Below, in pieces: positions 45,201-54,800 of a DNA stretch of 64,000 bases. The stretch spans positions 5,112,501-5,176,500 of the forward strand of contig CATNEN010000011.1 in assembly GCA_950097015.1 (NCBI GenBank). Direction: 5' to 3'. Every line of letters starts with the position of its first letter. The first letter of the stretch is position 1. This DNA comes from Macrostomum hystrix. Its lineage: Eukaryota; Platyhelminthes; Macrostomidae. Both the position numbers and the translations under genes were made by a program. Below the pieces are notes generated by a model. That model saw only the letters and a program-made list of their open reading frames with translations. It made no database searches and was not told the DNA's origin.

Positions 45201-48200
45201 GGTCAGTTGGGTCAAGGATTCAGGGGTCAGGTGGGTCAAGGATTCAGTGGTCAGGTGGGTCAAGGATTCAGGTAGGGGTCAGGTGGGTCAAGGATTCAGC
45301 TAGGGGTCAGGTGGGTCAAGGATTCAGTGGTCAGGTGGGTCAAGGATTCAGGTAGGGGTCAGGTGGGTCAAGGATTCAGCTAGGGGTCAGGTGGGTCAAG
45401 GATTCAGTGGTCAGGTGGGTCAAGGATTCAGGTAGGGGTCAGGTGGGTCAAGGATTCAGCTAGGGGTCAGGTGGGTCAAGGATTCAGTGGTCAGGTGGGT
45501 CAAGGATTCAGCTAGGGGTCAGGTGGGTCAAGGATTCAGTGGTCAGGTGGGTCAAGGATTCAGCTAGGGGTCAGGTGGGTCAAGGATTCAGTGGTCAGGT
45601 GGGTCAAGGATTCAGGTAGGGGTCAGGTGGGTCAAGGATTCAGGTAGGGGTCAGGTGGGTCAAGGATTCAGTGGTCAGGTGGGTCAAGGATTCAGGTAGG
45701 GGTCAGGTGGGTCAAGGATTCAGGTAGGGGTCAGGTGGGTCAAGGATTCAGGTAGGGGTCAGGTGGGTCAAGGGTGCGTGTTAGTTCATGATGTATTTAA
45801 CATGATCGCGATCTCAGAGCATGTACTCAAAGTGAACCGTCCGCTTTCAAATCAGTGCTGGCACGGGCCGAACCGGAGTGTTCATCGCCGTTGACTCTCA
45901 GATGCGCCGCATGCTTGCCAAACGCACCGTTGACGTGCGCGGATGTCTCGAGCGGTCACGACGTCAGCGAATGCGCTTGGTGCAGACTGCGGCCCAGTAC
46001 GCTCTGGTGCACGACGTCCTGCTAGAATTTCTGCTTTGCCCCGAGAGGCGAATTCAGCGACAACGGCTGACAGCCTGGGTTCGAGGCCTGGCCGACAGGG
46101 AGCCGTGCGGATGCAGCAGATTGGAGACCCAGTTCCAGGTGAGTTACCTCCGGCATGTGCTTGGCATTCCGTTAGATACATGTTACTGTTAGATACATCT
46201 GTTAGAGACATCTGTTAGATACATCTGTTAGAATCATCTGTTAGATACTTCTGTTAGATACATCTGTTAGATACATCTGTTAGATACATCTGTTAGATAC
46301 ATCTGTTAGATACATCTGTTAGATACATCTGTTAGATACATCTGTTAGATACATCTGTTAGATACATCTGTTAGATACATCTGTTAGATACATGTGTTAG
46401 ATACATCTGTTAGAAACCTGCCTAAAATTTAAGAGACAACTGTCAGACTCATACGAGTATTAAAACATTACTGTTTTGTATGTGTTTGTCTTACGAAATT
46501 AGTCAATGCTTTTAGTCAAATTTCAAGTGTCGAATTATTGCTTTCGTGGAAAACGACTAAACACATGCTCGGAATTGCTATTGTAAGTCTGGGTTATTAA
46601 TTAAATAGGTGGGCAAGTTAACGAGACACCTACTTACCGAATTGCCCGATTTCAAACACACGCGAGGAGGCGATTTGATGCGAAACTTCCGTAAAATTCT
46701 AAGAAGCCTCATTCTAAGAAGCCTCATTCTAAGAAACCTCATTCTAAGAAACCTCATTCTAAGAAACCTCATTTTAAGAAGCCTTATTCTAAGAAGCCTC
46801 ATTCTAAGAAGCCTCATTCTAAGAAACCTCATTCAAAGAAGCCTCATTCTAAGAAACATCATTCTAAAAAACCTCATTCTAAGAAGCCTCATTCTAAGAA
46901 ACCTCATTCTAAGAAGCCTCATTCTGGGACACCTCATTCTAAGAAACATCATTCTAAAAAACCTCATTCTAAGAAGCCTCATTCTAAGAAACCTCATTCT
47001 AAGAAGCCTCATTCTGGGACACCTCATTCATTTGGAGATACCTCATTCTAAGAAACCTCATTCTAAGAAGCCTCATTCTAAGAAACCTCATTCTAAGAAA
47101 CCTCATTCTAAGAAACCTCATTCTAAAAAAACTCATTCTAAGAAACCTCATTCTAAGTTAACGAGACACCTACTTACCGAATTACACGATTTCAAACACA
47201 CGCGAGGAGGCGATTTGATGCGAAACTTCCGTAAAATTCTAGGAAACCTCATTCTAAGAAACCTCATTCTAAGAAACCTCATTCTAAGAAACCTCATTCT
47301 AAGAAGCCTCATTCTAAGAAACCACATTCGAAGAAACCTCATTTTAAGAAGCCTTATTCTAAGAAGCCTCATTCTAAGAAACCTCATTCTAAGAAGCCTC
47401 ATTCTAAGAAACCTCATTCTAAGAAACCTCATTCTAAGAAGCCTCATTCTAAGAAACCTCATTATAAGAAGCCTCATTCTAAGAAACCTCATTCTAAGAA
47501 ACCTCATTATGAGACTCATCCTGAGACACCTCATTCATTCTAACACACCTCATTCTGCGATGAGGTGCCACATTCTGAGACACCTCATTCTGAGACACCT
47601 CATTCTGAGACACCTCTTTCTGAGACACCTCTTTCTGACTGCGCTAGGTTGTCTCTATTATATCGTAATTACTGCAAAATTAATTTCGCTTTCAGCATTA
47701 CGTTGTAGCGATTAGCTCAATGTTGAAATACTTCTAATAGAACCGAAATTACCACGTTGTCCGATTCCCAGTTTTTTGTTTCTGTAAACGATAATGTGTT
47801 TAAAGGAATTGTTAAAAAAGAAACTTTGCAGGTCGTTCGTGGTCGTCAAAGATTCAGGTTTTGTCTGCAGCGGGAAAAGTTTTAGTTTGGATTTCTTATA
47901 AAGCCCCTAGCTAACAACTGAAGTCATGGCTCAAAGTGCTCTCATCTCCGTAAACCGAGTCCATTAGCGGCATGCAGTCGCGGTACTTCAAACGCACTAT
48001 ACTGTCATTCTCTAACTTTCAGCTCTGCGTTGCGCACGAGTCAAGCGCCGCAGAGTTCGCGGCCGCCCTGAAGCCGTGCAATGCTGGCAAGAATCGAGCC
48101 GAACCGACACCCGAAGCTCCCGCCTATCTGCCCGCCGAGGCCGGCCGAGTGCGACTGACGCCTGAGCCGGGAGTTGAAGGCTCCGACTACATCAATGCCA

Positions 48201-50329
48201 CCTTTCTGCATGTAAGTCACCGATGTGCTAGTTAATATGCTTCTGTGAAGTGTGCCAATACCTACTAAGACCTGTATTTCGTCCTTTAGGGCTATCACTC
48301 TGCCACCGAGTTCATTGTGACACAACATCCAACAGTCGGCACTACTGGCGACTTTCTGCGCATGGTTTGGGAACAAAACTCGGCGACCATTGTGTGCCTT
48401 CAGCCTCCAGATGATCCATTGCCCTGCTGTCTGTGGCCGTCAGCTGGAGATACTGATGCAAACGCCAGACAACCTGAGCATCTTCAACTGAGATTTCGGT
48501 GAGTCATGTCGATAGCGACTAAAGAACCAAAGAACTGAACTCTGAAGGACATGTTAAACTAAAATATTTCTCATATAGAAAGACAAAGCTGAAATGGCTC
48601 TCCATGCGTGACTAATTTAAATTATAAACTTCAGGTTAGTACGCGACTGCTGCAGCAAGAAAAAAATATTATTCTTATCTCATAACTTGCTTTCTCTCCG
48701 CAATTATCCAACCGACCGGGAAAGCCACGAATGTAACTTTGTTTTAATTCAAGTACATACAAGAACATGTCGAGGGCAAGATCATTTCTGCACTATCGCA
48801 GCTCACAGGTAACTTTGCCCCGCAACATTTCCGATCCTTCAGCCGTCGCGAAGAGTTATCCTTCGCTGTGCGGCAAGAGTTCCAGCTAGTCACGCCTAGA
48901 GACGACTGCAGTTTGGCCACCGCAGCCTGGACACTTCGCCGATGGCCCCAAACGCTGGGTGAATCGCGCGAACTTATGCAGCTGGTGGCGGCGGTGGGAT
49001 GCGAGCAGAGGCGCGGACAGGCCGCGTCCGCGACGTCGCCAATTATCGTTGTTGACAAGTAAGACGCCCTAATGACTACTGCTAGTTTCATTTAAAAAAC
49101 TTTTCTAATCATTTTGTATCGTAATCGATCTACGTATTCGTGTCACCCAAATAAAGAATTTTTTAATTTCCTATCGATTTATTAACAACTTATTAAGTAA
49201 TCTATAAATAACAGCAATGCGCCACAACATGCGTGAATTTACGAGTACTTTGCACTTTTGTAACAATTGTAAAAAATCATTTTGTGACTAAGTAGATAGC
49301 TTTTATAGGCTTATTAGCTACTTTTGAAGGTTGATAAATATAATCAATAATTATTCACTTTCGCATTATTTAATGCGACTTGAAAAATACCGAAAGTAAT
49401 ATTTGTACTGAAAATACCGATCAATAAAGTCTATACGTAACTACTACTTTTCAACAACTGGTTATACGAGTAACTGTATCACCTATTTTATTTTATATTT
49501 ATTGTCCTATGATCTGCTTTGTCACTAGCCTGTTTGTCTAATCTAATCTAATCTAATCTAATCTAATCTCATCTAATCTAATCTAATCTAATCTAATCTA
49601 ATCTAATCTAATCTAATCTAATCTCATCTAATCTAATCTCATCTAATCTAATCTAATCTAATCTAATCTAATCTCTAATCTTCCTTCTTCAGCTTTGGTG
49701 GCAGCTACGCGGGAATTTTCTGCTGCTTGTACACCCTGCACCACCAGCTGGTTCTTGAAGACTGCGTTGATGCGTACTCGCTTTTTAAGATCTACCACTC
49801 GCTGCGACCAGGATTGTTCTACTCCCAGGTAACAGAAATTCATTAAGATTTAGCTTGTGCTCTGAAGAGGACCATAGTTCTGACAGCCTCTTCTTTTCAT
49901 TTTCAAAATCTTTCTTGATTTATAATTAATCTATGAAATGCCTACTGTGTAACAAAACTAAGTTTGGATGAGAAGATGCATGGAGTGACTTTTCACAGCA
50001 TATTTATTCCACCTGACACTTAGGCCGATCTTCAATTTACCTACGAAGTGATCGAGTATCATGCTAGACTAATAACTGCTGCCAGAACTTTGGCCCAGCA
50101 GGCACATTCAGCAGCGATGGTACCAGCATCTAGGCAGCAGCAGCAGCAGCAGCGACAGAGGCGAATACGACACCCAACCCTGGCCAGACTTCGACAAGCA
50201 TTCAGCTCGGTAAATCCTGCATCAGCAGCTCCTTCGGCCAGTTCAGCAGCAGCAACCCCATTGGTTAGGCTGGCTCTAGAACTGGCACCACGCCCTCTCG
50301 GTAGTGATTGCGGAGGCATTCTGCCTTGA
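33276..50329 (+). CDS. Receptor-type tyrosine phosphatase (Ig, FN3s, TM, D1, degenerate D2), complete
   Basis: Fifteen exons: 33276-33314, 33412-33841, 36268-36945, 37498-38132, 39581-40073, 41115-41453, 41547-41641, 42248-42382, 43192-43529, 45856-46138, 48023-48211, 48290-48498, 48843-49058, 49693-49828 and 50024-50329. All junctions are GT-AG, the phases agree, and the total is 1506 codons. Parts: signal sequence (about 16-40, [15 protein letters not shown]); Ig domain (C60, C138); FN3 repeats in exons 3-4; TM at about 691-716 ([17 protein letters not shown]) with a basic stop. D1 carries [50 protein letters not shown] and active-site [10 protein letters not shown] (C1060). D2 has [20 protein letters not shown], but [12 protein letters not shown] replaces the active-site loop. 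The tail has a Gln run. It resembles LAR/R2-type receptors that dephosphorylate membrane-proximal substrates (family knowledge). Exon 1 is the least certain. Intron 5 may be coding (see findings). Confidence 0.9.
33865..34440. repeat. ~29-bp minisatellite in phosphatase intron 2
   Basis: About 19 units with core CCCAAATCCAAGGTGGCCGA, beginning 25 bp after the exon 2 donor. Diverged units at both edges. Confidence 0.9.
34940..35620. repeat. Pyrimidine-rich ~25-bp minisatellite in phosphatase intron 2
   Basis: Units of CTTCCCATTTCCTCTCTTTC type over about 680 bp. The Lys/Glu/Gly minus-strand ORFs across it are artefacts of purine composition. Confidence 0.9.
36950..37275. repeat. 20-bp minisatellite in phosphatase intron 3
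   Basis: About 16 units of GTTGACCCACTGTAGCTGGA, starting within a few bases of the exon 3 donor. The 3' units change to CACTTCAGGTAGA. Confidence 0.94.
37283..37425 (-). repeat. SINE-A 3' part, inverted, in phosphatase intron 3
   Basis: On the minus strand it reads GTCCATGGACTGAACAGCTG, then TTCAGATGCG and GCTGTGCTGTCGGCTGCACA. The last block also ends the copy at about 53980-54010. Confidence 0.6.
38470..38790 (+). repeat. SINE-B copy (tRNA-related head), phosphatase intron 4
   Basis: Head GGTTGGCAGAGCGGTTATCG (box-A-like) and CTGAGTTCGATTCCACGG (box-B-like), then AGCCGCAGAGAGAAGGCTTG, TTGTCGTGCAGTTTACGCCC, ACTGCCTGACGATGAGAAA and GGAGTCAGCGAAATGGGCAG. This is the most complete plus-strand copy. 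Confidence 0.8.
38791..39580 (+). other. Rest of phosphatase intron 4
   Basis: No array and no protein-like ORF. It ends in the acceptor TCAATCATCAG. Confidence 0.5.
40074..41070. repeat. 21/24-bp in-frame minisatellite in the phosphatase juxtamembrane region (intron 5 or coding)
   Basis: Starts exactly at the putative donor (GCTG/GTAGGGTAG). The first ten or so units are 24 bp and the remainder are mainly 21 bp (core GTTGATAGTAGGGTGGTCA). All length variants are multiples of three. The frame from exon 5 remains open through the array into exon 6, as VDSRVVS repeats. Confidence 0.93.
41662..41965 (-). repeat. SINE-B copy, inverted, phosphatase intron 7
   Basis: On the minus strand it matches 38510-38790, from GAGGCCACATTCATTTGGG to CAGCCCTCCTGCAA. 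The tRNA-like head is largely missing. Confidence 0.75.
42580..43170. repeat. 17-bp minisatellite in phosphatase intron 8
   Basis: About 34 units of CCCATAACCTCAATGAT with AAAGAT and ATTACC variants. It ends about 20 bp before the exon 9 acceptor. Confidence 0.94.
43610..45775. repeat. 24-bp minisatellite (~2.2 kb) in phosphatase intron 9
   Basis: Roughly 90 units of GGGTCAAGGATTCAGGGGTC plus AGGT. From about 44840 a higher-order pattern of three unit types (GGTAGGGG, GCTAGGGG, GTGG) repeats. Every unit contains CAGGTGGGT (5' splice-like) and ATTCAG (3' splice-like). The open frames on both strands come from the unit being 24 bp. Confidence 0.96.
46180..46420. repeat. 13-bp tandem repeat in phosphatase intron 10
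   Basis: About 18 units of ATACATCTGTTAG, starting about 40 bp after the exon 10 donor. Confidence 0.94.
46617..47640. repeat. 15-bp minisatellite with a duplicated 87-bp anchor, phosphatase intron 10
   Basis: Units of AAGAAACCTCATTCT. The non-repeat block beginning TTAACGAGACACCTACTTAC and ending GAAACTTCCGTAAAATTCTA occurs twice (about 46617-46703 and 47157-47243), each time followed by the array, so block plus array were duplicated together. The 3' end changes to CTGAGACACCTCATT units. Confidence 0.93.
49535..49677. repeat. (TAATC)n microsatellite in phosphatase intron 13
   Basis: About 28 pentanucleotide units with a few TCATC variants, ending shortly before the exon 14 acceptor (CCTTCTTCAG). 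Confidence 0.97.
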
Positions 50330-50504
50330 CTGGTTTAGCACTAGCGCCTCGATTAGTCCCGAATTAGTCTCATTTCACTTCACTAAACGTTTCACTTCAC
50401 AAAACCTTGTTCTAATGCTACAGCATTGTCTTATCTGGTACAACCGAACAGCATCAAAATGAGTCTTTGTGGTCCCCAGCATGTGTTAAATACTACTAAT
50501 AATA

Positions 50505-50855
50505 GTAGTTGCAGGAGGGCTGCGGGCAATGGCACATCATTTGGTGACACTAGACCCGCAGCCTGTGAGGGGGTAATTCCGCCCATTTCGCTGACTCCTG
50601 AGCACACACGCACACATATAAGCAGGTACTCGCTCACACAGGTGTGTACATCTGCCCTGACTTTCTCATCGTTAGTCAGTGTACATTTCACTGTGCCTTG
50701 GAGGTTGGCCCTTAAGGGTGTAAATTGCACGACAAGCCCCCAAGCCTTCTCTCCGCGGCTGCGCCCAAATAAATGCGGCCTCACTGCGGAATCGAACTTA
50801 GGGACCGTGGTGCGAGAGGCAAACGCGTTAACCGCCCTGCCACCGACCCCCAGCG
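50505..50855 (-). repeat. SINE-B full copy, inverted, downstream of the phosphatase gene
   Basis: On the minus strand: GGTCGGTGGCAGGGCGGTTA (box-A-like), CTAAGTTCGATTCCGCAG (box-B-like), the shared body, and the 3' end ATGTGCCATTGCCCGCAGCC then CTCCTGCAA. This copy shows the whole element at about 350 bp. Confidence 0.82.
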
Positions 50856-50859
50856 TCTG

Positions 50860-51808
50860 TTTATTTATTATTAGACCGCAACATAGAACCACATGGGTGA
50901 CAAGCCATAAAATAGTCTTAGATTTAGCGATGCTACAGTTGTTAGAGTGTACGAATGATTAGCAACACCAGAATGGATGGTACAGAAGTTAGATCATGCA
51001 GTCCGAAAATTGCTTTTTGAACGACTTAATTCTGCTTGAAACATGAGCTAATTTCTCTTTTTATGTTAGTTATTCACTACTTATACGAGTAATATAGGTG
51101 AAACTTCGCAAACAAGCATTCGATTCGTAAATAAAGTCACAAGAAAGCAAGCAAACAAACAGAAACCTAATTTAATGCACGCGTTTTTATTTTTAGCTGT
51201 CAGCTTTTTTATAAGCGTGCTCAGAATCAAATGGGAACTAACGGCTTAAGTTTAAACGTCCGAATCCGTTTTAAGTGCAGGCGCACTTAGCAGAAAAAAA
51301 TGCTTTTTGAATTGCGCCGTAAGGAAAAAATATTAGTAGTAGTACTTAGTGGTATAGTAGTAATTTGAATTAGTATTGCTAGTAATAGTATAAGTAGTAG
51401 TAATAAGTAGTATTAGTAGTAGAGTACTTATGTTTATTCCAAATGCCCGCTAAAACGTGTTAGATGCAGACAGTTTGAGAACTATTAGGAATAATATTTT
51501 TAGAGAGCGAGAGACCCACTGAAATTATTTTATCAGAAGACAACACAGACTTAAAATGCCAAATTATCTGCGCCTACGAAAAATGCTGTGCTAAATGTAC
51601 TCATGGGCAAGACGGATAATTGTAAATATTTACGAGATGAAGATAAAAATACTCCACTAGAAAACATTATAATAGTAAGGGTCATTGTGTGGCAAGAGCT
51701 CTCTGATATCTAGTCCAAAAACAGCAGCTTTTGGCTGGTTATGACAGGAATAAAACGTCATTTGTTGCTATTAAGGCACTTTTTGGCACAAGAAATTTAA
51801 GCGACACA
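50860..51808. other. Intergenic region between the phosphatase and ankyrin-Mab-21 genes
   Basis: Holds an AATAAA near 51130 (possible phosphatase polyadenylation site) and a loose TAG-trinucleotide-rich stretch at 51330-51425. No other gene is visible. Confidence 0.45.
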
Positions 51809-54800
51809 ATGGAGTATGCAGAAGAAGTTACAGACGACGAAATTATCAAGACAATCAAATCCAATGACGTACAAGCCTTTGAAAGTATCATTTCGAAAAG
51901 ACGAAACATGGAGAACTTCGTTTGTTATCTTGGCAAAGAGTACACACCGACAATGCTGGCGAGCGCGTTTGGACAAATTGACATCTTGAAGGTGTTAATT
52001 CGAGCAAATGTCAACTTGAATCGGCAAAACAAAGAAGGAGTATCAGCACTTTACATCGCCTCATTTCGAGGACATTATCAAGTGGTCGAGTTACTGATCA
52101 AGTCGCAAGCCGACATCGATATTCAGACAGACATTGGTAAATCGCCGTTGTACATAGCTGCGCAGCAAGGAAATAAAAAAGTGGTTGACTCTCTCTTAAA
52201 AGCACAAGCCAATGTTGATCTTCAACGAAACTACGCTTGTTCGCCCATCTACATCGCATCGCAGGAGGGGCAACACGAAGTGGTGGAGGCACTCATCAAG
52301 GCACAAGCCGACCTTAATCTTGTTTCACATATCGGCTCGACAGCTGTATATGTTGCATCGCTGAATAATAATTATCAGGTGGTGCACAGGCTAATCAATG
52401 CACAGGCCGACGTCAACCTTTCAGACTTCGACGGGTGCTCACCTCTTTACATGGCTTCTCAAGAAGGTCACCATCGCGTTGTGGATGCACTTATCAAAGG
52501 GCATGCCGACATTGATCTTCAGAACTCAAGCGGTTGCTCACCTCTTTATATTGCATCAGGGCAAAACCGTCACGTTGTTGTCGAGAAACTTATTAAGGCT
52601 CGCGCGGATATCAGCCTAACGAATTCCCTAGGCAAAACGGCCCTGGATATTGCGTCCCAAAACGGTCATCAATATGTCGTTGAGTTGCTCTTAAAGCACA
52701 TGTCCTCTGAGATGAAATCAAATGATTTATGTCGAAGTTCAATTGAACTTGCCCTGAACAGAGCGCGTGAGTTCGAGCATCACCGCGTCGTCGAAGTGCT
52801 TCGTCTCTTCCTGGATGCTGCTTCGTCACCAGTCACATTCGAGTCAATGACTGAGACGTAAGTTGTATTGCACATTAGTTTTGCATATAGGTCACGTTTT
52901 TAGGGGTTTAGGAATTGAACAATTTCAAAAAATTTCGTGGTGCATTGCTGTGACCAACTGACTTTTCGAGGGATGATACTTTGATGAAAAAATGCATACA
53001 ACGCAATTTCATTCGGTAACCACCCGCAGGTCGGACGAAGTTGAGCTGAGCCTGCAGCTGCACACTGCTCTATGTGAATCAGGATTCGTGCGTGCCAGGG
53101 CCTCCGTTCAGAGCGCTTTGGCTGATGTTCTGGAGGATATCTTCACGAGAAGGGAGAAAACTGACAAATGCTTCGTCGTTGGCAGCTACTCTGAGGGATG
53201 GGGCAACAGTCTGCTTACTCTGAACGGCACAACTAGTACGGATTCGGACATAGACGTGATGAAGCTGATTCCGGGAGAGCCTTTCCATTTAAAGGGCTTT
53301 TGCTGCTGCGTTGGGATCGAAGCTCCCAAAATGGACTACTGCAACGGACACATTCTTTGCAAAGGATTCGGTGAGTCTGTTGCCAAGGAAACACGAAGAA
53401 ACGGACTTGGAGATGAGAAAGGTATTGCTTGTTATCGAGGGGTAAGTGGCAGAGCAGTTAACGGGTTCTAAGGTCCCTGAGCTCAATTTCGAAAGGAGGC
53501 GACATTTGGCCCGCAGTCACGAAGAGAGGGAGTTTGTCGTGCAATTTACGCCTTTGTAAGGCTGACCTCCAAGGTAAAGTGAAGTGTATACTGCCTGACG
53601 ATAAGAAAGTCATGGTTGCCGTACACGCCTGTGTGTGTGTGTCTGTGTGTCTGTATTGACTAAATATTAATTTAGTCAATAAATTATTTGATTTATTCGA
53701 AGAGCAGTAATATATACATTTATTATTAGAATCATTTTAGCCACGATTTTAGAGCGTCGGAATCACGGCTGTAGGTCGCGAGTTCGATTACCGAATGTTG
53801 GGAGTTTGATTCTCGACTTCGATGGAACAATTTGCGCACTTAAGCAAGACACTTAAAATTTGTATTGCTTCAGTTCATCCAGCTGTTAAATGTGTACCAG
53901 CATCAGCTGCGGTAATTGAGGGTGGGTGTGGCGCCCCACCTGGGTCCAGGGTCTTGAACAGACGTATACGCAATCTTCGGATGCGGCTGCGGCTGTGCTG
54001 TCGGCTGCACATTCGGGCCGAATCGGGGCTGCAACTATAACAGACACTGGGATTCAGAAAGCTCCGTTCCCCCATTTCAGCCTCGAACCCAGCACGCACA
54101 TTTCCGGGTTTCCCGCCGAGGCCAACGATTGACGATGTCTCCGCCCGCCGCCTCTGCTGCTATCCAGCCATCGCTTCGCTGCAGCCTGAAAGAGTTACCC
54201 AGTCTCACATTCCCCAATGTGTGCTGCAGTCACTTCGAGACAAGCTAACCTCGGAGCTCTCGCCATGTCATGTTGTTCACGCAGCTGCACCCGGAATGAG
54301 GGGCCAGCAGCTGCGGGTGAGCACGAGCCTGCTAGAGAGGCAGCTGATGCGCAGTCTCAACACAGAGCAGGGCCAGTGCTTCACCGTGCTAAAGTGGTTG
54401 CTAAAGTTTGCTACTAAATTTGATGGTTTCAAGACTTATCACGCGAAGACCATTACGTTTCAAATGCTTGAAGAGACGCCAGTGGAGCAGTGGAAGCCAG
54501 AGAATCTTGTAAGTCTTGTGCGACGCTCGTTGCAAATGCTCCTAGATGGCATAGAGTGCGCTTCCAGTACATCCACTGACGGACGAATAATGAATCACTT
54601 CTTTTTAATGGACGCTCAGGTGTATTTAAAAGGTATTGAGCTCACATCAGCTGATTCACGGCAAGTTTTAATTAGCGCAGCGCTTGCATTGAGAGATGTG
54701 ACAGAGTATCTGCCTCGTTTGCTGATTCAATTCAAGCAAAATTTGCAACCTATCACCGATTCGGGTAGATTCTACTTTCATCCGCTTCTAACTGCATCAA

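Noticed and set aside
46609-47715. 368-codon Leu/Arg/Ile-rich plus-strand ORF
   Set aside because: A 15-bp repeat artefact inside phosphatase intron 10; no link to exon frames.
48753-48842. Start of phosphatase exon 13 at the CAAG near 48752
   Set aside because: That acceptor puts the exon in a frame that meets a stop; the acceptor CCTTCAG at 48842 gives the phase needed by exon 12 and a better domain match.
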